DNA from: Pseudomonadota bacterium
GTDB lineage: Bacteria > Pseudomonadota > Gammaproteobacteria > Burkholderiales > Gallionellaceae
DNA: 64,000 bases
Assembly (NCBI GenBank): GCA_021783995.1
Contig: JAJXTH010000007.1
Coordinates: forward strand, 1 to 64,000
Direction of reading: 5' to 3'
Shown: one piece after another, positions 35,688 through 43,419 of the stretch
How the letters are laid out: each line of letters begins with the position of its first letter
How positions within the stretch are numbered: the first letter of the stretch is position 1
Made by a program: the position numbers and the translations under genes
Notes under the pieces: generated by a model
The model's input: only the letters and a program-made list of their open reading frames with translations
The model's database searches: none
Told to the model about the DNA's origin: nothing

Positions 35688-37178
35688 TCAGAACCTGAAG
35701 TAGAGAAACGGGCTATAGCTGCCGAACTGGTCTATTGCAAGCGCCATGAAAAATGCGACGGCGGCTGCCTGAAGCAGCGCAAGCAAAAGACTACCGCCGA
35801 CGAATTTCAGCTGACTGGAGTTGGGCAGCAGCCAGACCCAGGCCAGTGATAATAGTAATATTTTTATCAGGTCTCGTCCCGACAAATCGGTCGCAAGCAA
35901 AAGCTGGCCGTGCAGTACCGCATCGAAAGAAATGGGGCGAGCATGGATGCCGAACATCGCTTCCAGCATGGTTCTTGCCTGTGCGATGTCAGTCGACCTG
36001 AAAACCACCCAGGCTGCGACCACGGCGATGAAGGTGATTGCACCCCCGAGCAAAGAACCTATCCTGCCAGGTAACAAAACTTTTCCGGCGGTTGCGTCCC
36101 GCCATAGATTGTTGATGGTCAGATAGACGCCATGCAGCGCACCCCAGGCGATGAAGGTCCATCCCGCGCCATGCCACAGGCCACCCAGGAGCATCGTGAT
36201 CATAAGGTTGGCATAGCGGCGCAGCTTGCCTCTACGGTTCCCTCCCAGCGGGATGTAGAGATAGTCGCGCAGAAAACGGGAGAGGGTCATGTGCCAGCGC
36301 CGCCAGAAATCGATGATGCTGGTCGCCTTGTATGGGGAGTCGAAGTTGATAGGCAGATGGATGTTGAACAGCAACGCTATCCCTAATGCCATATCGGTGT
36401 ATCCGGAAAAATCGAAGTAGAGTTGCAAGGTGTAGGCCAGCGCGCCAGCCCATGCTTCGTAGATTGTCGGCAGTATGCCCAATTCGACTGCGTGGAATGC
36501 GCCGTTGGCATAGGGTGCCAGCGCATCGGCCAGCAGCGTCTTCTTGCAAAGGCCCAGCGTGAAGAGCATCAGCCCGTTCGCCATGTGCTCCCAGTTGATC
36601 TTGTAGCTCGATGCATGTGCGAACTGCGGCATCATCTCCTTGTGGTGCAGGATAGGCCCTGCGATGAGATGCGGAAAATAGGTGACGAAGAGCACATAAT
36701 GGATGAAGTTGTATTCCTTGACCTTGCCCTGATAGGTGTCGACGAGGAACGCGATCTGGGTGAAGGTGAAGAATGAGATGCCGAGCGGCAGCACGATGTT
36801 TGTCATCTGCCAGTGAAATTCAGTGACGCTGTCGATATTGCCGATGAAGAAGTTCGCGTACTTGTAATAGGAAAGCAGCAACAGATTGGCGCTGATCGCC
36901 ATGATCAGCAGCTGTTTCTTGCTTGTCCGGCGATTCTGAGTCCTCGATCCTCGATCCTCAATCCTGCCTTTGGCGATCCATGTCCCCAGCGCGTAGTTGA
37001 ACGCGATCGAACCCAAAAGAAGACCGACATACGCTGGATTCCAGTAGGCATAGAAGAACAGCGAGGAGAGCGCAAGCCACCCAGACGCATAGGCGTGGCT
37101 GATTTTTGCAAGGCGGAAGTATCCGGTCAGCACGACGGGCAGATAGAAAAAGATGAAGGCGTAGGAATTGAACAGCAT
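35688..37178 (-). CDS. MBOAT-family O-acyltransferase, AlgI-like
   Basis: 496 residues with about ten membrane helices. AlgI signatures are clear: FSGYTDMALG, RWHMTLSRFLRDYLYIPLGGNR and LWHGAGWTFIAWGALHG, whose His is the active-site residue. Predicted to move acyl groups across the inner membrane for glycan O-acetylation together with the SGNH partner. Residues about 70-82 (GRIEDRGSRTQNR) come from a heptad DNA repeat and look like an insertion in a cytoplasmic loop, since they keep the frame. The divergent apaH follows after about 97 bases. Confidence 0.92.
   Translation of the reverse strand: MLFNSYAFIFFYLPVVLTGYFRLAKISHAYASGWLALSSLFFYAYWNPAYVGLLLGSIAFNYALGTWIAKGRIEDRGSRTQNRRTSKKQLLIMAISANLLLLSYYKYANFFIGNIDSVTEFHWQMTNIVLPLGISFFTFTQIAFLVDTYQGKVKEYNFIHYVLFVTYFPHLIAGPILHHKEMMPQFAHASSYKINWEHMANGLMLFTLGLCKKTLLADALAPYANGAFHAVELGILPTIYEAWAGALAYTLQLYFDFSGYTDMALGIALLFNIHLPINFDSPYKATSIIDFWRRWHMTLSRFLRDYLYIPLGGNRRGKLRRYANLMITMLLGGLWHGAGWTFIAWGALHGVYLTINNLWRDATAGKVLLPGRIGSLLGGAITFIAVVAAWVVFRSTDIAQARTMLEAMFGIHARPISFDAVLHGQLLLATDLSGRDLIKILLLSLAWVWLLPNSSQLKFVGGSLLLALLQAAAVAFFMALAIDQFGSYSPFLYFRF
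36934..36968. repeat. Heptad tandem repeat inside the MBOAT gene
   Basis: Units of TCCTCGA (36941-36947 and 36948-36954), TCCTCAA (36955-36961) and the partial TCCTGCC, following ATTCTGAG. Seven-base period, about four copies. It encodes charged residues in the MBOAT protein. The total length keeps the reading frame. Confidence 0.7.
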
Positions 37179-37275
37179 CAGGCTATCTGCACACGGACAA
37201 GCGGGATGGATTTCATCTAAGGCACTTCAAAATCTGTTACGCTATTTTATCAGGTTATTTTGTTTCAAATGCGCG

Positions 37276-38100
37276 ATGGCGACATATGCGGTAGGCGACA
37301 TACAGGGTTGCTACACGGAGCTTTTGCAGCTCATGGAAAAAATCCGTTTCGATCAGGTGCGGGACCGGCTCTGGCTGGTGGGAGACCTGGTCAACAGGGG
37401 GCCGGGATCGTTGCAGGTTCTTCGCCTCATCAAATCGCTGGGAGAGTGCGCGATCACCGTGCTGGGGAATCACGATCTGCACCTTCTTGCAGTGGCCAAT
37501 GGCACGGGAAGGTTGCACAGGGGAGATACGCTGGATGACATACTGAATGCTCCCGATCGCGAAGAGCTTCTCATCTGGCTGCGCAATCAGCGCATGCTCC
37601 ATGCAGAGGGAGATTATGTGATGGTGCACGCAGGGCTGTTACCTGGCTGGACCGTTGAAAAAGCGGCAGGTCTCGCGCGCGAAGTGGAGACAGAGCTGAG
37701 AGGCAAAAATCATGCCGAGTTTCTTGCGCACATGTATGGCAACAAGCCGGATGCCTGGAGCGAGGAGCTTGTCGGATATTCAAGACAGCGCGTGATCACC
37801 AATGCGCTCACGAGAATGCGCATCTGCACGGAAAACGGAAAAATGGAATTCGACTTCAAGGCTGAAATGCAGTCCATTCCGCAGGGATATCTGCCCTGGT
37901 TCGATGTGCCTGATCGCGCGAGCTCGAGATCCACCGTGATCTTCGGCCACTGGTCCGCGCTGGGATTGATGGTGAGGCTTAACGCGATTGCGCTGGACAC
38001 GGGCTGCCTGTGGGGCGGGCCGCTTACCGCGATGCGCCTGGAGGATCGCGAGGTGATCCAGGTGGACTGCGTGAATTCTTCGGTGGCAAGGCACTGGTGA
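37276..38100 (+). CDS. apaH: Bis(5'-nucleosyl)-tetraphosphatase, symmetrical
   Basis: Cleaves Ap4A to two ADP. 274 residues with metallophosphoesterase motifs GDIQGCYTEL, GDLVNRGPGS and GNHDLHLLAV, then HAGLLPGW and FGHWSALG. The start at 37276 (MATYAVGDIQG) is fixed by homology; a frame extending upstream to 37168 reaches into the MBOAT gene region and has no support. Ends overlapping waaA (GTGA). The neighbouring pairing with waaA is likely historical and not functional. Confidence 0.95.
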   Translation: MATYAVGDIQGCYTELLQLMEKIRFDQVRDRLWLVGDLVNRGPGSLQVLRLIKSLGECAITVLGNHDLHLLAVANGTGRLHRGDTLDDILNAPDREELLIWLRNQRMLHAEGDYVMVHAGLLPGWTVEKAAGLAREVETELRGKNHAEFLAHMYGNKPDAWSEELVGYSRQRVITNALTRMRICTENGKMEFDFKAEMQSIPQGYLPWFDVPDRASSRSTVIFGHWSALGLMVRLNAIALDTGCLWGGPLTAMRLEDREVIQVDCVNSSVARHW

Positions 38101-39371
38101 ATATCATATATACTCTTTTCCTCTGGCTTCTGCTGCCCCTGATCCTTTTTCGCCTCCTTCTGAAGTCGCGCCGCCAGCCTGAATACCTGAAGCATGTCGG
38201 GGAGCGCTTCGGCTTCTATCCTGCGCCCCCTGAAAAATCCGTCATCTGGCTGCATGCGGTATCGGTCGGCGAGACGCGCGCAACTGCGAGCCTCGTGGCA
38301 AGGCTGAAGGAAGCCTATCCCGGTCATCGGATATTGCTCACCCATACGACGCCGACGGGGCGTGCCGCGGGCGAACAGCTCTATGGCGAAAGCGTGCTGC
38401 GCGCCTATCTTCCCTACGACTATCCGTTCGCGGTGCGAAGATTCTTCCGCCATTTCAGGCCGAGTCTTGGCGTCCTGATGGAAACCGAAATCTGGTTCAA
38501 TCTGATCCATGCCGGAAAAGAGGCGGGCGTGCCCATGCTGCTGATGAATGCGCGCATGTCGGAAAAATCAGCAAGAGGCTATGGACGCATATCTGCTCTA
38601 ACAAGAAAAGCCTTAGGCGAATTGTCCGCCGTTGCGGCACAGGGAAAGGACGATGCGGAACGCCTCGTGAGGCTGGGTGCGAAAAATGTATCGGTGATGG
38701 GCAATCTGAAATTCGATATCTCGCCGCCTGCAGCGATGCTTGAACTTGGCGCAGCATTCCGCGAACAGTATGGCGTTAGGCAGGCCTTTCTGCTGGCCAG
38801 CACGAGGGAGGGGGAAGAAGCGCTTGTTTTGGACGCATGGCAGAAATGCACGATTGCAGCCTTGCTGGTCATTGTGCCGCGCCATCCAGAGCGCTTCGAA
38901 GAGATAGCAGGCATGCTGGAAAACCGCGGCCTCAAATATCAGAGAAGGAGCGAAAATAGAACTGTGAAGGATGAAGTCCAGGTCGTGCTGGGCGATTCCA
39001 TGGGCGAGATGTTCGCGTATTACGCCGCTTCAGACATCTCCTTCATCGGCGGAAGTCTGCTGCCTTTCGGCGGACAGAACCTGATCGAGGCGTGCTCGGT
39101 CGGGAAGCCTGTGCTGCTCGGGCCGCACACCTACAACTTTGCCGATGCAACGAGGCTTGCCGTCGAAGCGGGCGCTGCGGTGCAGGTTCAAAACGCAGAC
39201 GAATTGATGCAAAAAGCGACGCTCATTCTGGAAGATCAAGAGAAGAGGGTTCTCATGGGCAGGCAGGGGCTTGCGTTTGTCGCATCGCACCAGGGCGCGA
39301 CAGGCAAGGCGATGGACATCATCGGGCATGTTAAGATTGCGCCTGCTGCAGTCCAATCAATTCGACCATAA
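38097..39371 (+). CDS. waaA: 3-deoxy-D-manno-octulosonic acid transferase
   Basis: Transfers Kdo from CMP-Kdo to lipid A precursor at the inner membrane. 424 residues of GT30 type. N-terminal membrane anchor, then WLHAVSVGETRAT with the catalytic Glu, THTTPTGRAAG, YLPYDYPFAV, METEIWFN, and the C-domain sequences ASTREGEEAL, IGGSLLPFGGQNLIEA. The start is GTG at 38097, 3 bases before the apaH stop, with AAGG ahead. It closes the glycan cluster that began with waaC. Confidence 0.95.
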   Translation: MNIIYTLFLWLLLPLILFRLLLKSRRQPEYLKHVGERFGFYPAPPEKSVIWLHAVSVGETRATASLVARLKEAYPGHRILLTHTTPTGRAAGEQLYGESVLRAYLPYDYPFAVRRFFRHFRPSLGVLMETEIWFNLIHAGKEAGVPMLLMNARMSEKSARGYGRISALTRKALGELSAVAAQGKDDAERLVRLGAKNVSVMGNLKFDISPPAAMLELGAAFREQYGVRQAFLLASTREGEEALVLDAWQKCTIAALLVIVPRHPERFEEIAGMLENRGLKYQRRSENRTVKDEVQVVLGDSMGEMFAYYAASDISFIGGSLLPFGGQNLIEACSVGKPVLLGPHTYNFADATRLAVEAGAAVQVQNADELMQKATLILEDQEKRVLMGRQGLAFVASHQGATGKAMDIIGHVKIAPAAVQSIRP

Positions 39372-39382
39372 AGGATGAAAAC

Positions 39383-39889
39383 ATGAATCAATTGCGCTTC
39401 GTTTTTGCATTGCTGCTGTCCCTGTTTTTGCAACCTGTCATGGCCGCCACTGATGCTAATGGCATCGATTATGTCGACGTGGGACTGCAAATCGCGCGCA
39501 TACCGGTGCAGAGCGGGGTGAGCTTCGACGATGCGGTCGAGTCTTTGAAGCTCAGAGCCAACCAGCACAACCTCAAGTTTGCAGGTGTCAGCAAGGTCTA
39601 CAAGGAGATAGAGTCCTTGACCGGGAAGCCAGCGAAACGCACCGAGATTTTCAGCTTTTGCGACGGACTGACCGCGAACAAGATGCTCAATGCGGATCCG
39701 CTGATGGTCGCCTTCATGCCATGCCGCATTTCCATCCTGGAGGATGCGAAGGGCAAGCTCTGGGTGATCTCGATGATGATAGACCTGAAAATGCTGAAGG
39801 ACATGCCCGAAGACACGCAGAAGAGCGCGGAAACCGTGATGGCGGCTATGAAGGACATGATGGTCGCGGCAAGCAAGGGCGATCTCTGA
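39383..39889 (+). CDS. DUF302 domain protein, secreted
   Basis: 168 residues: signal peptide (MNQLRFVFALLLSLFLQPVMA), then a DUF302-type fold with segments IFSFCDGLTANKMLNADPL and MPCRISILEDAKGKLWVIS. Periplasmic; function unknown. It follows waaA by 11 bases and the Nudix fusion by 2 bases, so probably belongs to the same transcript. No lipobox is present. Confidence 0.78.
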   Translation: MNQLRFVFALLLSLFLQPVMAATDANGIDYVDVGLQIARIPVQSGVSFDDAVESLKLRANQHNLKFAGVSKVYKEIESLTGKPAKRTEIFSFCDGLTANKMLNADPLMVAFMPCRISILEDAKGKLWVISMMIDLKMLKDMPEDTQKSAETVMAAMKDMMVAASKGDL

Positions 39890-39891
39890 GC

Positions 39892-40830
39892 TTGGCAGAA
39901 TCGAAGACAGTCGAGGTTGCAGCCGCTGTCCTGCAGCGCGCTGACGGCACCTTTCTTCTGGCAGAGCGGCCTAAAGGAAGGATATGGGCGGGTTACTGGG
40001 AATTCCCCGGGGGCAAGCTCGAGCCTTCCGAGACGGCGAGCGATGCGCTATGCCGCGAGTTGAAGGAAGAGCTGGGCATTGAGGTCGTGACGGCCTATCC
40101 ATGGATCACCCGCGTATTCGTTTATCCGCATGCGAAAGTCAGGCTACATTTCTTCAGGGTCACGGAGTGGCGTGGGCAGCTTCATCCGCACGAGGGGCAA
40201 CAGTTTTCCTGGCAGCGTGTGCACGAGGTCTCGGTCCGCCCGCTGCTGCCGGCCAATGCGCAGGTGCTGCAAGCGCTGGCGTTGCCGAGTCTATATGCGA
40301 TCAGCAATGCCGAAGAGCTGGGCGAAGCCGAATTCCTCGTCAGACTGCAAAGAAGACTGAGTGAGGGATTGAAGCTGCTTCAGCTCAGAGAGAAGAACAT
40401 GCCACGGAACGTTTTGAAAAAGCTCGCGCATCGCGTCGTTGCGATGGCGCATGAGCATGGGGCCAGAGTGATGGTAAACGCTGACCTGGATCTCGCAAAT
40501 GAAGTCGGCGCCGACGGCGTGCAGCTCACAGCATTGCAGCTCGCCTCACTGACGGAGCGTCCCGGAGTGAGCCTTTGTTCGGCATCCTGCCATAGCCGGG
40601 AAGAGCTGCGCCGGGCGGAAGGGCTGGGTTGTGACTTTGCGCTGTTGAGCCCTGTGCTGCCGACTCTGAGTCATCCGGGAGCAGAGACGCTGGGGTGGGA
40701 GGGGTTGTCGGACATCGTTTCAGGCTCGTCGATCCCTGTGTATGCGCTGGGCGGCTTGACCCGTACCGACATGATCAACGCATGGCGGCAAGGCGCTCAC
40801 GGCATCTCATTGCTCAGAGACGCCTGGTAG
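39892..40830 (+). CDS. Nudix hydrolase fused to ThiE-like domain
   Basis: 312 residues from TTG at 39892 (upstream frame lies within DUF302 and is not coding). The N-terminal half (about 1-130) is a MutT-type Nudix domain with box GGKLEPSETASDALCRELKE followed by ELGI, complete. It would hydrolyse oxidised dNTPs such as 8-oxo-dGTP. The C-terminal half (about 145-310) is a TIM-barrel of thiamine phosphate synthase type (KLLQLREKN, GADGVQLTAL, SASCHSREEL, VYALGGL). The ThiE part lacks the usual Asp in the N-D motif (VNADLDL) and the GQ-D after GADG, so it may not make thiamine phosphate. The fusion is known in proteobacteria. Convergent overlap of 24 bases with yacG. Confidence 0.88.
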   Translation: MAESKTVEVAAAVLQRADGTFLLAERPKGRIWAGYWEFPGGKLEPSETASDALCRELKEELGIEVVTAYPWITRVFVYPHAKVRLHFFRVTEWRGQLHPHEGQQFSWQRVHEVSVRPLLPANAQVLQALALPSLYAISNAEELGEAEFLVRLQRRLSEGLKLLQLREKNMPRNVLKKLAHRVVAMAHEHGARVMVNADLDLANEVGADGVQLTALQLASLTERPGVSLCSASCHSREELRRAEGLGCDFALLSPVLPTLSHPGAETLGWEGLSDIVSGSSIPVYALGGLTRTDMINAWRQGAHGISLLRDAW

Positions 40831-41004
40831 GCTGTCCTGTTCTGCATCGGGAAAGGTTACGCGAAATTCCTCGTCCGCCCATTTTCCCAAATCTATCATC
40901 CTGCAGCGCTTTGAACAGAACGGCCGGAAAAGATTGCTTGCGTCATAGCGCGAATCCGCGCCGCAGTGCGGGCATGCGACGATGAGAGGGCTAGTGGTCG
41001 TCAC
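40807..41004 (-). CDS. yacG: DNA gyrase inhibitor YacG, zinc-binding
   Basis: 65 residues with one zinc finger: CPHCGAD followed by FCSKRCRMIDLGKWADEE. The YacG family binds GyrB and blocks DNA binding by gyrase. GTG start overlapping the end of zapD by 4 bases. Usual gene pairing with zapD and coaE. Confidence 0.92.
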   Translation of the reverse strand: MTTTSPLIVACPHCGADSRYDASNLFRPFCSKRCRMIDLGKWADEEFRVTFPDAEQDSLPGVSEQ

Positions 41005-41765
41005 GAGGAAAGGGTGCAGAAAGTCAGTTCGAAAGGCACGTCGTGCTCATACAGCGGAGGCTTGGCGCCGAAGGTGGCAGCCACGAAGCGGATGTTGATC
41101 GCATATTTGTTTGCGCCAAGCTCGGGTATGCACGGGATGTCACTGTTGACACTGATGCGCAAGAGCAGTGCGGCGCGCCCCCCCTGCATCTGCTGGAATG
41201 AGCCGTGATGCGCGGTGAAACTCATCTTCCTGCCATTTTCGCGCAGCAGATTCAGGAGGAGGTTGACGGCGACGCTGATGGGCAACAGCGGCGAGAGCCA
41301 CTCCTTCAGATTGCTGCGGCGCACACTGGCTGGCTGCTGCTGCCAGTAATGGTAGGAAGGCAGGTCGAACTGGCAGGTGCCGCCAGGCATGCTGGCGCGC
41401 TGCTTGATGCCCATCAGCCACTCATTTTCGCGCAGCATCGCCCCTACCTTGCCCGATAATGCGAGCAGACGGGTCGACGACTGTTCGATCTCGTTCAGTA
41501 TGCTGTCCAGCGCCTGTTCGGAGATGGCCGGATTGTTGTGCAGGCTGGACAGCGCGCGTTTTTGTTTTTCCAGTTCCTGCAGCAGTTCGGATTTGAGGTC
41601 CGGCCTGCATGCGACCTCATGAAGTTCGAACAGCGTCATCAGCGCCACATGGTGTTCCATGCTGAGATCGCATTCCAGAAAATGATTCATGCGCGTGAAC
41701 AAATCCTCGAGGCGCAGCCAGGTACGCACTTTTTCGCTGTTGAGGGGGAATTCGTAGCTGATCAC
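41001..41765 (-). CDS. zapD: Cell division protein ZapD
   Basis: 254 residues of DUF1342/ZapD type (EFPLNSEKVRTWLRLEDLF at the start, LNLLRENG and PELGANKYAINIRF at the end). ZapD bundles FtsZ filaments at the division ring. GTG start at 41765. Between coaE (55 bases upstream) and yacG (overlapping), the expected order. Confidence 0.92.
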   Translation of the reverse strand: MISYEFPLNSEKVRTWLRLEDLFTRMNHFLECDLSMEHHVALMTLFELHEVACRPDLKSELLQELEKQKRALSSLHNNPAISEQALDSILNEIEQSSTRLLALSGKVGAMLRENEWLMGIKQRASMPGGTCQFDLPSYHYWQQQPASVRRSNLKEWLSPLLPISVAVNLLLNLLRENGRKMSFTAHHGSFQQMQGGRAALLLRISVNSDIPCIPELGANKYAINIRFVAATFGAKPPLYEHDVPFELTFCTLSS

Positions 41766-41820
41766 TTTTTTCTGGGTATCGGGATTAAATAAACACCAAG
41801 TGTGGAAGATATATTGAATG

Positions 41821-42438
41821 TCAGTCTGCCGTCAAATGATTGTCGGCAAGATCCAGATATCTCGGGTGTAGCGCTTTGACGAGTTTCTCCAGCTCTTCGC
41901 GCGTGCCGTCGTTCCGGATGATGTCATCGGCGCGTTTGATGCGTTCTTCACGCGGCAGCTGCAGCGCGATGATGGCGCGGATTTCAGCATCTGACAATGC
42001 GCCGCGCTGCATGACGCGCGCAATCTGATTCTGTTCGGAACAGTCGACAAGCAGTACACGGTCCGAGAGATTGAGAAAATCCGGGGCTTCGAGCAGTAGC
42101 GGGGCCACCAGCACGTGGTATAAGGCTTGTTCCTGCAATCTTTTCTTGCAGGCGTCCAGGATCATGGGATGAAGGATCTGTTCGAGTCCGGCTTTTGCAG
42201 ACGCATCCTCAATGATCAGACGACGCATCTTGACCCTGTCCAGTGCGCCATTTTGCGTTGCATATTCGGCGCCGAAAGCAGCCAGTATGGAAGGCATGGC
42301 CGATCCGTCCGCTGCAGTCAGCTCATGCGAGATCGCGTCGGTGTCTGTGATGGAAGCGCCCAGCTTCCTGAATATTTCTGCAGCAGTGCTCTTGCCACTT
42401 CCTATGCCGCCTGTAAGACCTATGCAGAGTCGCGTCAC
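41821..42438 (-). CDS. coaE: Dephospho-CoA kinase
   Basis: Last step of coenzyme A synthesis. 205 residues with P-loop GLTGGIGSGKST, DTDAISHELT and PLLLEAPDF. The start is GTG at 42438. Nine bases downstream of pilD on the same strand, so probably in one operon with pilD, zapD and yacG. Confidence 0.95.
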   Translation of the reverse strand: MTRLCIGLTGGIGSGKSTAAEIFRKLGASITDTDAISHELTAADGSAMPSILAAFGAEYATQNGALDRVKMRRLIIEDASAKAGLEQILHPMILDACKKRLQEQALYHVLVAPLLLEAPDFLNLSDRVLLVDCSEQNQIARVMQRGALSDAEIRAIIALQLPREERIKRADDIIRNDGTREELEKLVKALHPRYLDLADNHLTAD

Positions 42439-42447
42439 AAGGCGCTC

Positions 42448-43314
42448 TCACTGCGCGAAGAGCTGCAGATAGCGCTGTACCAGATCATGTCCCCAGAACA
42501 GCCCGATCAATCCACCTCCTGCGAGATACGGGCCGAAAGGAATGGGAATCTCACGGCCGCGTCTGGCCGCGATGATCAGCGCGATGCCGACGACTGCGCC
42601 GACCAGCGAGGACAACAGGATGATCAATGGCAGCATCTGCCATCCCAGCCATGCGCCGAGCGCGGCCAGAAGCTTGAAGTCGCCATATCCCATGCCCTCC
42701 TTGCCGGTCACGATCTTGAAAAGCCAGTAGACAGCCCAGAGCGAGAGATAGCCGAATAATGCACCCAGCACTGCGTCGTGCAGCGTGACATAGGTTCCGC
42801 CGATGTTGCAAACCAGGCCTGCCCAGAGCAGCGGCAGTGTGATGTCGTCCGGCAGGAGTTGCGTGTCGATGTCGATGGCGGTCAATGCGAGAAGTGACCA
42901 GACGAGGAGAATTGCGCCGACGCTTGCCATGCCGAAGCCGAAGTGCCATGCGGCAAATCCGCAAAACAGGCCGCTTGCGGCTTCGATCAAGGGATAGCGC
43001 AGTGATATCGCAGCGCCGCAGCCGCGGCATTTGCCGCGCAGCAGGATGTAACTCAGGACAGGGATGTTTTCCATCGCACCTATCGGATGATGGCAGTGGG
43101 GGCAGGCCGAGCGTGGCACAAGCAGGTTGTACTTCTCGTGAACTTCGAGTGTCTCGCCGCGCAACTCGGCGCATTGACGCTGCCATCCTAACTCCAGCAT
43201 TTTGGGGAGGCGATGGATCACCACGTTAAGAAAACTGCCAACCAGCAGGCCCAGCACGACGCAAAGACCGATGAAGGCCGCAGGCGTTGCTTGCAAAAGA
43301 TCCAGGAGGCTCAT
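42448..43314 (-). CDS. pilD: Prepilin peptidase / N-methyltransferase PilD
   Basis: Type IV prepilin leader peptidase, 288 residues, polytopic. N-domain (about 10-100) has two zinc-type CxxC motifs, CPHC and CRGC, of the methyltransferase part; the peptidase Asp residues are in ALTAIDIDTQLLPD and GMGYGDFKLL. ATG at 43314 (MSLLDLLQATP) fits homologues; a frame open to 43371 is repeat DNA. Follows pilC with a 105-base repeat-bearing gap. Confidence 0.94.
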   Translation of the reverse strand: MSLLDLLQATPAAFIGLCVVLGLLVGSFLNVVIHRLPKMLELGWQRQCAELRGETLEVHEKYNLLVPRSACPHCHHPIGAMENIPVLSYILLRGKCRGCGAAISLRYPLIEAASGLFCGFAAWHFGFGMASVGAILLVWSLLALTAIDIDTQLLPDDITLPLLWAGLVCNIGGTYVTLHDAVLGALFGYLSLWAVYWLFKIVTGKEGMGYGDFKLLAALGAWLGWQMLPLIILLSSLVGAVVGIALIIAARRGREIPIPFGPYLAGGGLIGLFWGHDLVQRYLQLFAQ

Positions 43315-43326
43315 GGGGCAATGGAA

Positions 43327-43413
43327 AGCAGAATGCAGAAGACAGAGAGCAGACTGTCGGGAGCGCGGCATAGCCGCGACGATGCTGCTGACTTCTGTCC
43401 TCTGGTTCCTGTT
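43327..43413. repeat. Heptad repeats flanking a REP-like hairpin between pilC and pilD
   Basis: 43327-43357 reads as heptads of the form AGAATGC-AGAAGAC-AGAGAGC-AGACTGT. 43388-43413 carries heptads TGACTTC-TGTCCTC-TGGTTCC, roughly the reverse complement type. Between them CGCGGC-ATA-GCCGCG is a perfect 6-bp palindromic hairpin (43364-43378) inside GGGAGCGCGGCATAGCCGCG, similar in style to extragenic palindromes. No coding frame spans it. Confidence 0.6.
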
Positions 43414-43419
43414 TTTTGA

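Noticed and set aside
43327-43413. Possible CRISPR remnant in the heptad repeats
   Set aside because: Units are 7 bases with no spacers and there are no cas genes, so it is not CRISPR.
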